From an uncultured Winogradskyella sp. (lineage in GTDB: Bacteria > Bacteroidota > Bacteroidia > Flavobacteriales > Flavobacteriaceae), in the NCBI RefSeq assembly GCF_947498345.1, contig NZ_CANMJY010000010.1, positions 1 to 64,000 of the forward strand: a stretch of 64,000 nucleotides of DNA. The letters are read 5' to 3'. Numbering within the stretch: the first letter of the stretch is position 1; the number at the start of each line of letters is the position of its first letter. This document shows positions 9,068-16,859 of the stretch, piece after piece. Under the pieces are notes generated by a model. It worked only from the letters and a program-made list of their open reading frames with translations, ran no database searches and was not told the origin of the DNA. A program made the position numbers and the translations under genes.

Positions 9068-9569
9068 TGTTATTAGTTTTTGGTTTATAAGTTGCTAAAA
9101 CGTGTTCAGCTTCTTCTTTCTTTTGGGTGCCAATCAAAAGTTTTTTACCATTTTTTAGCTCGAGTTGAATGCCTATATCACCAGATACATTTATGGCTCT
9201 CCCTTTTGATTTTTTCCAAAGTCGTCCTCCTTTAAGCCCCCAACCTCCATATTCCCCAAGAGCATCATAGTGTCTTATATAGGCTTTGTCTATGCTATTC
9301 CATTCTATGGTCTTTAATTTCCAATGAAATGGAAAGAACTTATAATGTATCCCTTTTTCGTCGATTCTTAATACCAACTTGAACAAAAATATAAAACCAG
9401 GGATCAACAGTATAAAACCAATTAATAAAACCAGTTCTATTACAGAAAAGCTATTGGGCTCTTTAATATATTTACCCAAGATTATTCCAACGATCATTAG
9501 GATATTAATGGTCATTAAAATAATTAACCAAGCTTGATTAAAACGTTGCTTTTCCTTAAAAATTCGCAT
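9060..9569 (-). CDS. Two-TM membrane protein with PH-like C-terminal domain
   Basis: This 169-residue protein has two adjacent hydrophobic segments, about residues 15-30 and 42-67 (LVLLIGFILLIPGFIFLFKL). A cytoplasmic beta-rich domain follows (GIHYKFFPFHWKLKTIEWNS; GIQLELKNGKKLLIGTQ) that resembles bacterial PH-like domains. It overlaps DUF4177 by one base (TAATG) and the Arc gene by 8 bp. The context with an SPFH scaffold suggests a membrane-associated complex, which is inference. No enzymatic motif is seen. Confidence 0.8.
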   Translation of the reverse strand: MRIFKEKQRFNQAWLIILMTINILMIVGIILGKYIKEPNSFSVIELVLLIGFILLIPGFIFLFKLVLRIDEKGIHYKFFPFHWKLKTIEWNSIDKAYIRHYDALGEYGGWGLKGGRLWKKSKGRAINVSGDIGIQLELKNGKKLLIGTQKKEEAEHVLATYKPKTNNNG

Positions 9570-9727
9570 TATCTGTTTTTATCACGTTCAAACACTACAC
9601 TAGCCCAACCCTGACCTATAAATTCAACTGTCCAACCTTCTCTGGCATGTTGATTTAAAAGGTCTTCAAAATTTTGAAATCGACTTCTAAACCCAAGCTT
9701 AGGTTGTACCACTTTATATTCTTTCAT
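9569..9727 (-). CDS. DUF4177 domain small protein (52 aa)
   Basis: A 53-codon ORF lies in the gap between the SPFH gene and the membrane protein. It reads MKEYKVVQPKLGFRSRFQNF and continues into LLNQHAREGWTVEFIGQGWA. The opening strand, the helix and the LNxHAxEGW motif are the DUF4177 signature. It starts 2 bp after the SPFH stop and its TAA overlaps the next ATG. The tight packing and family match make it a real gene despite its size. Confidence 0.87.
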   Translation of the reverse strand: MKEYKVVQPKLGFRSRFQNFEDLLNQHAREGWTVEFIGQGWASVVFERDKNR

Positions 9728-9729
9728 AA

Positions 9730-10590
9730 TTAATGACTTAAAGTTCCTGTATTTACAATTGGCGAGGCATCTTTATCACCACAAAGTACTACCATAAGAT
9801 TGCTTACCATAGCAGCTTTACGTTCTTCGTCTAAATCCACAACATCTTTTTTATTGAGTTCTTCAATAGCCATTTCTACCATACTTACAGCACCTTCTAC
9901 AATTTTATGTCGTGCCGCTACAATAGCTGTAGCTTGCTGGCGCTTAAGCATTGCATTGGCGATTTCTTGTGCATAGGCCAGATAACCTATACGTGCTTCT
10001 AAAACTTCAATACCTGCAATAGATAAACGTTCGTCTATTTCTTTTTCGAGTGCATTACTTACCTCATTAACACTAGAGCGTAAAGTAATATCTTCATCAA
10101 CACCTTCATCTGCAAAATTATCATAGGGATACATACTTGCTAATTTACGAACAGCAGCATCTGTTTGTACACGTACAAAATTCTCGTAATTGTCTACATC
10201 AAAAGCTGCTTTATAAGTGTTTTGTACACGCCAAACTAAAATAGTGCTAATCATAACAGGGTTTCCGAGCTTGTCATTGACTTTAAGACGTTCACTATCG
10301 AAGTTACTTGCTCTAAGTGAAATCTTCTTTTTGGTATAAAATGGATTTACCCAATAGAATCCATTTTTCTTTACAGTTCCTACGTACTTTCCGAATAATA
10401 GCAATACTCTGGAACCGTTGGGTTGTACCATTACAAAACCAAATGCCATAACTAAAGATAATAATAGTGTTATACCTGGCCATGGTGTTTTTAAGGCAAT
10501 CATTGTGGCGATACTTCCAAAAAATAATATTAAAAATATAAATAACATTAAGTAGCCATTTGCAGGGACGATGATTTTTTCTTCTTTCAT
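9730..10590 (-). CDS. SPFH/Band 7 domain protein
   Basis: This 286-residue protein has two N-terminal membrane segments (about residues 9-28 and 35-50). The SPFH/prohibitin domain follows ([39 protein letters not shown]) and then a coiled helical region with the typical [24 protein letters not shown] proteins oligomerise into membrane-anchored cages or microdomains that organise proteases or other partners. Here the downstream partners are DUF4177, a PH-like membrane protein and an Arc-like regulator, a set I regard as a conserved flavobacterial cluster. Start ATG at 10590. Confidence 0.92.
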   Translation of the reverse strand: MKEEKIIVPANGYLMLFIFLILFFGSIATMIALKTPWPGITLLLSLVMAFGFVMVQPNGSRVLLLFGKYVGTVKKNGFYWVNPFYTKKKISLRASNFDSERLKVNDKLGNPVMISTILVWRVQNTYKAAFDVDNYENFVRVQTDAAVRKLASMYPYDNFADEGVDEDITLRSSVNEVSNALEKEIDERLSIAGIEVLEARIGYLAYAQEIANAMLKRQQATAIVAARHKIVEGAVSMVEMAIEELNKKDVVDLDEERKAAMVSNLMVVLCGDKDASPIVNTGTLSH

Positions 10591-10722
10591 AATCTAAAAT
10601 TTAATTGGTTAATAATCATTAAAAATCAATATGATATTAAAATGATATCATAAAGATATAAAATATTAGTATATAAATTAATGTTTTTGTTACATTTTTA
10701 TTAAAAAAATAAAAAATAAAGT

Positions 10723-10739
10723 TTGGCACACCGTTTGAT
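10723..10739 (+). promoter_or_regulatory. Sigma-54-type -24/-12 promoter candidate
   Basis: The 17 bases TTGGCACACCGTTTGAT match the sigma-54 layout YTGGCACG-N4-TTGCW. GG at -24 and GA (instead of GC) at -12 are separated correctly. It stands in a 331-bp gene-free gap, pointing to the right into a structured stretch ending in a terminator. Confidence 0.5.
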
Positions 10740-10749
10740 ATATAATAAG

Positions 10750-10858
10750 TGTAATGGTTACAGCGATAGTTACAATAGTAACAACACTACTAAATCGCGA
10801 CATTACAATTTGGTTGGTTAGTTAGTAAAAAAGCATCTCGTGGTTGAGATGCTTTTTT
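10750..10858 (+). ncRNA. Candidate structured small RNA with own promoter and terminator
   Basis: About 109 nt lie between the sigma-54-like promoter and a strong terminator. Nested pairing is visible: GTAATG with CATTAC (10751-10756, 10801-10806), inside it GCGAT with ATCGC (10763-10767, 10794-10798), and inside that the hairpin GTTAC-AATA-GTAAC (10769-10782). No protein gene follows on this strand before 12858. A 23-codon ORF (10754-10825) also fits here, but its ATG would lie only about 4 nt after the predicted start site. I favour a non-coding RNA. Its targets are unknown. Confidence 0.5.
10827..10858. terminator. Strong terminator of the candidate small RNA
   Basis: AAAAAAGCATCTC and GAGATGCTTTTTT (10827-10839 and 10846-10858) form a perfect 13-bp stem around GTGGTT. 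It can also serve the minus-strand direction. Confidence 0.85.
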
Positions 10859-10921
10859 AATTTTAAGTAACTTTTTAAAGTACAGAAAAGTTGAATTGAA
10901 TGTTCTCAATATTTCATATTA

Positions 10922-11848
10922 TTAATTATCTATAAATTGAATAATAGTATCAATTAGTTCTGAAGAAATTGGCCTAAACGATTCATTATAGGATTTAGAG
11001 TTTTCTAAATCATCTCCTTTAATTTCAAAAAGAACATGATTCATATTCTCAATAATTTTTAGTTGCGCTTTATCATTAGCTGCTTTTAAAAGCTTAGCTT
11101 CATTTTCGGAAACTTGAAGATCTTTTGTGCCATTTATAATTAAAATGGGTGTTTTAAGTGTCTCTATAATTTCTGTAGGATTATATTGCATCCAATTGAT
11201 CATAAAGTGTTGTATATCTGTATTAAAAACAGAGGCTAGGGCATTGGGATAATCAGTTACGGTTTCACCTTGCTTCAATTTATCAACTATTTTCTTAGCT
11301 TCTTCACCTAATTGCGGTGCCATATTTGTGACTTGAGTTACAATAACGTCACCAATATTCTGTCCTGCACCAGCAAGTGATATAAAGCCGTCAGCTTCAT
11401 CCTTAACTGCTAGCATACCTACTAAACTTCCCTGACTGTGACCAAGAATATATATTTTTGAATAATCATCATTTTTTTTGAAATAAGAAATTACATCTGA
11501 TGCATCATTAACAAAATCATCGAACTTTAAGTTTTTGTCTACTTTACCTTTTCGGATTTGTTTTACTATACGTTTGTCATATCTAAATGTAGCTATACCA
11601 TTATTAGTTAAGCTTTCTGCTAATTTTTTTAGTGAATTGTTTTTTTGAAAATTTTGATTGCCATTACGGTTTGTAGGTCCGGAGCCTGCAATTATAATAA
11701 CCAAGGTTGGTTTTTCACTTTCGTTTGGAGTAAGTAATGTACCGTCTATCCATTTTGATATAGAAATTTCATCTTCACTATATGTTTTTTCCTGACCAAA
11801 ACTGAAGGCAAAAATGAAAAGAAGTATAGTTAATATATAATGTCTCAT
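10922..11848 (-). CDS. Secreted alpha/beta hydrolase
   Basis: This 308-residue protein has a signal peptide ending FSFGQ. The alpha/beta-hydrolase fold follows: oxyanion region IIAGSGPTNRNGN, nucleophile elbow GHSQGS (Ser about residue 138), acidic residue in LIINGTKDLQV and catalytic His in NMNHVLFE. The esterase/lipase substrate is unknown; periplasmic or surface location is inferred from the signal peptide. Upstream, at 11961-12024, are repeated TTTCATCGA motifs that could control it. Confidence 0.88.
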   Translation of the reverse strand: MRHYILTILLFIFAFSFGQEKTYSEDEISISKWIDGTLLTPNESEKPTLVIIIAGSGPTNRNGNQNFQKNNSLKKLAESLTNNGIATFRYDKRIVKQIRKGKVDKNLKFDDFVNDASDVISYFKKNDDYSKIYILGHSQGSLVGMLAVKDEADGFISLAGAGQNIGDVIVTQVTNMAPQLGEEAKKIVDKLKQGETVTDYPNALASVFNTDIQHFMINWMQYNPTEIIETLKTPILIINGTKDLQVSENEAKLLKAANDKAQLKIIENMNHVLFEIKGDDLENSKSYNESFRPISSELIDTIIQFIDN

Positions 11849-11960
11849 TTTTAATTTAAATAAGTGTAAAATTAGTTGATATTAAAAAGAATTTATATTT
11901 CAAAAACAATTTTTATATGGTTTTAGTATTTATAAATATGCTTTTTAATTTTTGTTGATA

Positions 11961-12024
11961 TGCATTTCATCGACGAAATGCAATATTTCATCTTAAAATG
12001 TTAAAATTAAATGTATTTCATCGA
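11961..12024. repeat. TTTCATC repeat cluster with near-perfect palindrome
   Basis: GCATTTCATCGACGAAATGC (11962-11981) is palindromic except for one symmetric base pair. TTTCATC recurs at 11965, 11986 and 12016, the first and last copies extending to TTTCATCGA. This lies about 110-175 bp upstream of the hydrolase start and also upstream of the second candidate small RNA. It looks like operator sites for an unidentified regulator. Confidence 0.45.
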
Positions 12025-12076
12025 TTAATAGTGTTTTTTAGCGACAAAATTAAAACCTAATTATATATTTGAAGTG

Positions 12077-12215
12077 TACTAAAATTTAGTTTTTAGTTCA
12101 ATGGATTAATTAATTAATATTTGCATTATGTTATGTTGACTTAGAGACCCTAAATCTACTTACATAATAAAAAAAGCAAATTAGAGAAACCGGGTTTGAG
12201 GGAACCCGGTTTTTT
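12077..12215 (+). ncRNA. Second candidate small RNA in the 371-bp gap
   Basis: A TAtaTTTG promoter element stands at 12064-12071. Downstream, ATTTGC pairs with GCAAAT (12119-12124, 12176-12181), inside it TTATGT pairs with ACATAA (12131-12136, 12162-12167), and inside that TTAG pairs with CTAA (12141-12144, 12150-12153). A strong plus-strand terminator closes the unit. No ORF of note is present. It could instead be only an untranslated leader, but the nearest plus-strand gene starts 640 bp further on. Confidence 0.4.
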
Positions 12216-12216
12216 G
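12187..12216 (+). terminator. Plus-strand terminator
   Basis: AAACCGGGTT and AACCCGGTTT (12187-12196, 12203-12212) form a perfect stem around TGAGGG. It is followed by T residues only on the plus strand, so it terminates something transcribed rightwards in this gap, not the alkB-like gene. Confidence 0.8.
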
Positions 12217-12219
12217 TTT

Positions 12220-12825
12220 TTACAGTTTAATGAGCTTTCTAAACGTAAGATTTATTCTAGGTTTTATGTCCTTTTTTGTTTTAGCGATTTGATGTAACCA
12301 ATGGTGTTGCATCTCTCCTTGCATAAGTAATAAGCTACCATGCTTTAGAATAAGTTTGTGTCGTTGATTTTTTAATGTTTTGTGCTTAAAATGAAAAGGA
12401 CGTTCCTCTCCAAAACTAACTGAGGCTATTACTGGGTTATTGCCAAGCTCTTTTTCATTATCTGCATGCCAACCATTACTATCATTACCATTGCGATATA
12501 AGTTAATTAATAGTGTATTGAATTTTTGTTCGGAAAAATGCTCTACCTTCTCTTTTATTGACTGTAAAATTGGTGTAAAAGCTACAGGGTGCATTACAAT
12601 ATTTGAATAGGTATAAGGTTGGTTTGTTTCCCCAAAAAGAGCTGTTAGTCTAGGCTGTTTATAGGTTTTTCCATAAACAGTTATGTTATCATGTTGCCAA
12701 CTGGTTTCAGTATTAATTTTGTTTAAGTAAAAATTTGATTCTTGTTTACTAAAGAAGTTGGGAACGTAGATAAGTTCTACATTAGGCAATTGAAAGTGTT
12801 GTTTATCTTCTAAAAACAAGTCCAT
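12220..12825 (-). CDS. AlkB-family 2-oxoglutarate/Fe(II) dioxygenase
   Basis: This 201-residue cytoplasmic enzyme is of the AlkB family, which oxidatively removes methyl groups from damaged nucleic-acid bases. The iron-binding motif is GWHADNEKELG (HxD). The substrate-proximal region is KQPRLTALFG. The second His is in MQHHWLHQI and the 2-oxoglutarate-binding Arg motif in PRINLTFR. Length equals the compact bacterial AlkB family. Its start is 33 bp from the divergent peptidase gene. Repair role is inferred from family. Confidence 0.92.
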   Translation of the reverse strand: MDLFLEDKQHFQLPNVELIYVPNFFSKQESNFYLNKINTETSWQHDNITVYGKTYKQPRLTALFGETNQPYTYSNIVMHPVAFTPILQSIKEKVEHFSEQKFNTLLINLYRNGNDSNGWHADNEKELGNNPVIASVSFGEERPFHFKHKTLKNQRHKLILKHGSLLLMQGEMQHHWLHQIAKTKKDIKPRINLTFRKLIKL

Positions 12826-12857
12826 AGCATAATTTTTCTCTAAATTAGTGCTTCATT

Positions 12858-13538
12858 ATGAATTATAAAACACTTTCATATTTACTTTTCGTTATAGCGA
12901 TTTCTTTTGGTTATGTTCAAAAAAAAAACTTACCAGAAGGCTTTGTATACGTGGATACTATCATTGAAGATTTAGATGTAGAATTACGTTATTATGGTTC
13001 TAACAATTTTGTTGGTGATACTATAGATGGTTACAAGACTAATCGATTGATTTTAACCAAAGCAACAGTTGAGCAATTAAAGCGTGTTCAAGAAGAATTA
13101 CAACAACAAAATTTATGTTTAAGAGTTTATGACGGTTACCGCCCTCAACGCGCAGTCAATCATTTTATACGATGGGCCAGGAATTTAAAGGATACGATTA
13201 ATAAATCTCAATTTTATCCCGATGTTGCAAAGCGAAATTTGTTTAAAGAAGAATATATAGCTTCTAGATCTGGTCATAGTAGAGGAAGCACAGTGGATTT
13301 GACCATAATTTGTGGTGAAACAGGTGAGCCACTGGATATGGGAAGTCCTTTTGATTTTTTTGGTGAACAGTCCTGGGTAGATTATGACAATATAGAGGAA
13401 AACCAAAAAAAGAACAGACAGTTATTACAAACAATTATGTTAAAATATAACTTTAGAAATTACCCAAAAGAATGGTGGCATTTTACGTTGCGTTGGGAAC
13501 CATTTCCGAAGACATATTTTGATTTTGAGATAGAGTAG
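12858..13538 (+). CDS. M15 family D-Ala-D-Ala dipeptidase (VanX/DdpX-like)
   Basis: This 226-residue protein has a short N-terminal hydrophobic leader (LLFVIAISFGYV). The M15D zinc-peptidase signatures follow: VELRYYGSNNFVG, YDGYRPQRAVN with the catalytic-site Arg, SGHSRGSTVDLTI with zinc-binding His and Asp, and KEWWHFTL with catalytic Glu and the third zinc His. VanX-type enzymes cleave D-Ala-D-Ala. No vanA/vanH genes are nearby, so it is more likely for cell-wall peptide recycling than glycopeptide resistance. Confidence 0.9.
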   Translation: MNYKTLSYLLFVIAISFGYVQKKNLPEGFVYVDTIIEDLDVELRYYGSNNFVGDTIDGYKTNRLILTKATVEQLKRVQEELQQQNLCLRVYDGYRPQRAVNHFIRWARNLKDTINKSQFYPDVAKRNLFKEEYIASRSGHSRGSTVDLTIICGETGEPLDMGSPFDFFGEQSWVDYDNIEENQKKNRQLLQTIMLKYNFRNYPKEWWHFTLRWEPFPKTYFDFEIE

Positions 13539-14151
13539 TTATAACCTCACATAAATTTCATTGAAAATCCCTTTTAGTATAGAAATTACTAATTGTAAAG
13601 CTAGCATTACTAAAAATCCAACAATTATTCCAGGGATAATTAAAATAAATCCTATAACAAGCCAACCTGTTGCTAAACAAGCCAGGAATGTTGTTACTGT
13701 ACATATTGTTATAATCACATAGCTTAGATATATCATCCATTTATTACTTACTAAACCATAGCTGGTCTTTTTAAGTAGGTAACCTTTTTTGTCTTTAAAA
13801 TTATTAACTTCTATTAAGACGTCCTTGGACGAATAATCTGACTCATAAGTGAGATAGAATTTTGCTTTCTTTTTTAGAATAAATTTTTCAACCTCAACAA
13901 CATTATTGTCATAACAAAGGTCGATATAACGTACCTTGTTTTTTTCGAGATCTTTAATTTGTTTTATCCTTTTTAATATAACCTAATTTATCATTCTCTA
14001 ATTTTATTTCGTACCATCTGGTCTTTTCTCTAAGTTTTACTCTTTTATATGGCAGGTATTCATCTTCGGTAGTTTCTCTGATTTTTTTAGAACTTAATGA
14101 GTGTTCTGCATAGATTGGTACAGGCTGTAAAGTGCGAATGAGTTTACGCAT
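13539..14151 (-). pseudogene. Frameshifted gene: SH3-like N-terminus plus C-terminal membrane segments
   Basis: Two open segments on the same strand join by a single +1 shift. 14151-13954 encodes 65 residues (RTLQPVPIYAEHSL..., SH3-like, ending KLGYIKKDKTN). The other frame is open from about 13990 through to 13539. Its first ATG, at 13736, encodes hydrophobic segments (FILIIPGIIVGFLVMLAL). The roughly 75 residues between have no start codon of their own. The junction lies in an A-rich run near 13970. The simplest reading is one ancestral gene of about 204 codons carrying a 1-base lesion or a sequencing error. Two separate small genes is the alternative. No function is recognised beyond the SH3-like look. 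Confidence 0.5.
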
Positions 14152-14334
14152 ATAATATTAAGGTTAATAGTGAATTAATATATGAAGTTCAATGATACTA
14201 TTTTTTTCCGAATGAAAGATTATTATTGTATCTATTTTAGTATCAGTATAAGACTAAAATCTTGTCCAATATTGTCTTTTCTGACTTTGGCAAGTTCTAA
14301 GTTGTTTCTAAAAATTTTCAGAAAACCTACAGGC

Positions 14335-15309
14335 TCATTCATCCTTAAAGGTTTTATACTTTAAGCCAATACCATAGTTGTAAAGGTCTTTATCTAGCAG
14401 GCTCGATCTAAAGCCATTGCCTTTATCAAATTTCACCCAATTATTACCATTGATAAACACACGTTTTATATATGTGTTTTTAGCCTCTAATTTTTCTGTA
14501 AAGGGGAGTAATGGCCTAAAATTGGTAGGAATTTTAACTATACCATTTTTAGTTTTTACTTCTTTGTACTTTTTATTGGGTAATAGTTTCCCGGCTTTAT
14601 CTGTGTAACCCATAACTTGTAGTGATACAAAAAAACCATCCTTTGGAATGTAAATACCGTAATCTTCGACATTCAATGTATAAGCATCTCCATCTTTTTC
14701 TGTAGCTCTAAAAACAATAGTTTCATAGGTGAGTACTTTACCAGGTGCACCTTTGTGATTTGCATAAAACTTTACCATAAATAGGGTAGAGAATTTTTTC
14801 TTGTCACTATTAGCACGTTTGCGTTTGTTCCAATCTTTAGATTCTAAAGCAATAGGAAATATAATAGAAGTTAGTTTTTGGTCTTGGTCGGAATGTTTAG
14901 GAAAGTAAACAGCAATTTCAGATTCTATGGTTGGTAGCCAACAGTTGTAATAATCATCATCGAGGTGAGGTTTTAAGGTTTCCTCTTTGAATTTCCTATT
15001 CAATTTTGTACCAATAACAATTTCGTCCAGTTCATCGGCTTGAGGTAGCATAAGGAGTAGCTTGGGAATATCTTTAGTCGAGATATTTAAATTTTTAAAT
15101 CCCAATGCCGAAATATAGAGTGAATCAATATCTGGATACAACTTTTCTGTAAAAATAAATTTACCTTCATTATCTGCAAAAATACCATTGCCATTACCAA
15201 ATGATACAGTAGCGTAACTAACAGGGTATTTAGTGACACTATCTAAAACCGTAATTTGAGCAATACTTATTTGAGATACAAGTAATATTAGAAATAAGAT
15301 TTTGGGCAT
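14335..15309 (-). CDS. Carboxypeptidase-regulatory-like domain surface protein
   Basis: This protein of about 324 residues has a signal peptide ending ISIAQ. A carboxypeptidase-regulatory-like beta-sandwich follows (VLDSVTKYPVSYATVSFGNG; NEGKFIF; ADELDEIVIG). The longer unnamed C-terminal beta-rich domain contains KVLTYETIVFRA and YGIYIPKDGFFVSLQVMGY. A GTG at 15318 is possible, but the ATG at 15309 gives a normal signal peptide. The protein at 60567 has the same two-domain plan, so they are paralogues. Location is probably periplasmic or outer surface; role unknown. Confidence 0.82.
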   Translation of the reverse strand: MPKILFLILLVSQISIAQITVLDSVTKYPVSYATVSFGNGNGIFADNEGKFIFTEKLYPDIDSLYISALGFKNLNISTKDIPKLLLMLPQADELDEIVIGTKLNRKFKEETLKPHLDDDYYNCWLPTIESEIAVYFPKHSDQDQKLTSIIFPIALESKDWNKRKRANSDKKKFSTLFMVKFYANHKGAPGKVLTYETIVFRATEKDGDAYTLNVEDYGIYIPKDGFFVSLQVMGYTDKAGKLLPNKKYKEVKTKNGIVKIPTNFRPLLPFTEKLEAKNTYIKRVFINGNNWVKFDKGNGFRSSLLDKDLYNYGIGLKYKTFKDE

Positions 15310-15350
15310 AAAACACACTTTAAGTTTTAAAGATACATTATTTATGCCAT

Positions 15351-15380
15351 AAAAAAACGCCTCATAAATTGAGGCGTTTT
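15351..15380 (-). terminator. Terminator after the DUF6249-like gene
   Basis: The arms AAAACGCCTCA and TGAGGCGTTTT (15354-15364 and 15370-15380) are paired. The T run is on the minus strand (A7 at 15351-15357), right after the gene ending at 15403. Confidence 0.82.
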
Positions 15381-15402
15381 CCTATTTGATTGATTTTATG
15401 AT

Positions 15403-15741
15403 TTAGTCATCTAATGCTTTTTTAGTTTGTGTATAGCCTATGTATAAGCCAGCACCTGCCATTAAGAATATCATTGCAGGATATACAGCGTCTTCATTTA
15501 GATTTGAATAGGTGTCTAAGATATTGGCAATGAATACGCCTAGGCCTATACCCATTAAAAGAAAAGCTAAATTTATAACTATAACTTTCCATGAAGCTCC
15601 TGATCGCTTACCAATATTAAAAATACTTGCGTCTGCTCCTTTTTCAATAAGTGCTAAACGTTCTTTGTTTCGAGATGAAAAATACAGATAAAATACACCA
15701 AATATTGATCCGAAAATTATTGCTAAAACTGCTACTTCCAT
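15403..15741 (-). CDS. DUF6249-like small membrane protein
   Basis: This 112-residue protein has an N-terminal membrane segment (VAVLAIIFGSIFGVFYLYF). The conserved RNKERLALIEKGADASIF stretch follows, then two further membrane segments (INLAFLLMGIGLGVFIAN; YPAMIFLMAGAGLYIGY). This three-segment plan with an ERxALIEKG motif matches a widespread Bacteroidetes family (DUF6249). Function unknown. It is transcribed away from the sigma-factor gene at 15884 and shares its intergenic region. Confidence 0.78.
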   Translation of the reverse strand: MEVAVLAIIFGSIFGVFYLYFSSRNKERLALIEKGADASIFNIGKRSGASWKVIVINLAFLLMGIGLGVFIANILDTYSNLNEDAVYPAMIFLMAGAGLYIGYTQTKKALDD

Positions 15742-15883
15742 AATTATTTATTTTTAATTGATTAATTTTAATTTGTTCATAGCTTATGACGATACTTTAT
15801 TAATTTAGGTTACAACTTTTTTTTAAAAATATTTTTTATGGGTTTATGTAACCTTATATATAAAGTAGTCGTCTTAAATAAAA

Positions 15884-16468
15884 ATGACCACCAACGACGA
15901 TAACATATTAATAGACGCTATTAATAATGGCGATACTAAAGCTTATGCTAAATTAGTAGATCGCTATAAGGATTTAGTATATACTTTAGCATTACGAATG
16001 CTAAAACATAAAGAAGAGGCTGAGGAGGTAGCACAAGACACATTTATTAAGGTGTTTAAATCTTTAGATAAATTTAAAGGAGACTCTAAGTTTTCTACAT
16101 GGATATATAGAGTAGCATATAACACATGCTTAGATAATATAAAAAAGAACAAGAAATATTTAAATAATGTTGCAATAGATGAGTATACATTTAATAAATT
16201 AGATACTATAGATAATGCTTTAGACAATATTATTAACGAGGAAAAAAGTACTCTAATTAAGAATTGTATTAATAAACTACCCGAAGATAGTAGTGCTATA
16301 TTAACGCTGTTTTATTTTGAAGAGCTATCTCTTGAAGAGATTTCTAAAATTATTAATGTTGAAGCCAACACTGTAAAAGTGAAGCTGTTTAGAGCCCGAA
16401 AAAAATTGGCTGTTATTTTAGAACAGTATTTGCAACCACAAAATATACTTGATTATGGAAAAGGATAA
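15884..16468 (+). CDS. ECF-type RNA polymerase sigma factor
   Basis: This 194-residue sigma-70 family protein has region 2 at about residues 22-90 (YKDLVYTLALRMLKHKEEAE, EVAQDTFIKVFKSLDKFKG, STWIYRVAYNTCLD). Region 4 is at about 125-180 (LPEDSSAILTLFYFEELSLE, then EISKIINVEANTVKVKLFRA). The gene overlaps the following small membrane protein gene by 14 bp, the usual arrangement of an ECF sigma and its membrane-anchored partner. The target regulon is unknown, but autoregulation is common for the type. Confidence 0.93.
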   Translation: MTTNDDNILIDAINNGDTKAYAKLVDRYKDLVYTLALRMLKHKEEAEEVAQDTFIKVFKSLDKFKGDSKFSTWIYRVAYNTCLDNIKKNKKYLNNVAIDEYTFNKLDTIDNALDNIINEEKSTLIKNCINKLPEDSSAILTLFYFEELSLEEISKIINVEANTVKVKLFRARKKLAVILEQYLQPQNILDYGKG

Positions 16469-16859
16469 TAAAAAAATAGAAGATTTAGTTAATAAGCTAA
16501 TGGCTGCAGATAGTTTAGAACAAGCACCTACTGGTTTTACAGATAATGTGATGTCAAAAATTGAAGCTTTGTCCAATACTAAAACTACTGTATATAAACC
16601 TTTAATTCCTAAATATATACTATGGTTAGTTGGTACAGGTTTTATAGCCATAGTCAGTTATATATTATTTAAACAACCCACAGGATCTAGTACCTTATCT
16701 GAAAGATTTAATTTACCAGAAGTATCATTAAATCCCTTTGAAGGTTTATCGTTTGAGTTTTCTAATACTTTAATGTATGCCGTGGTTTTATTTGCTATAA
16801 TGTTAAGTATTCAAATACCTATATTAAAGCAATATTTTAATAATCGATTATCTTATTAA
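16455..16859 (+). CDS. Small membrane protein, likely anti-sigma partner
   Basis: This protein of about 134 residues has a soluble N-terminal part (EDLVNKLMAADSLEQAPTGF) and two membrane segments (YILWLVGTGFIAIVSYILF; LMYAVVLFAIMLSIQIPIL). A TTG at 16449 also opens the frame; ATG at 16455 is chosen. It overlaps the sigma gene by 14 bp. Position and topology (cytoplasmic N-terminus plus TM) are those of an anti-sigma factor. No zinc-finger HxxxCxxC is present, so the role is inference. Overlaps the convergent gene by 4 bp at its end. Confidence 0.75.
   Translation: MEKDNKKIEDLVNKLMAADSLEQAPTGFTDNVMSKIEALSNTKTTVYKPLIPKYILWLVGTGFIAIVSYILFKQPTGSSTLSERFNLPEVSLNPFEGLSFEFSNTLMYAVVLFAIMLSIQIPILKQYFNNRLSY

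Noticed and set aside
10754..10825. Threonine/isoleucine leader peptide (attenuator) of 23 codons
   Set aside because: Its ATG would lie almost at the predicted transcript start and no amino-acid biosynthesis gene follows on that strand. A structured RNA is the better explanation, though not excluded.
12858..13538. Vancomycin-resistance gene
   Set aside because: The VanX-like peptidase stands alone without ligase, dehydrogenase or sensor genes, so cell-wall recycling is more likely.
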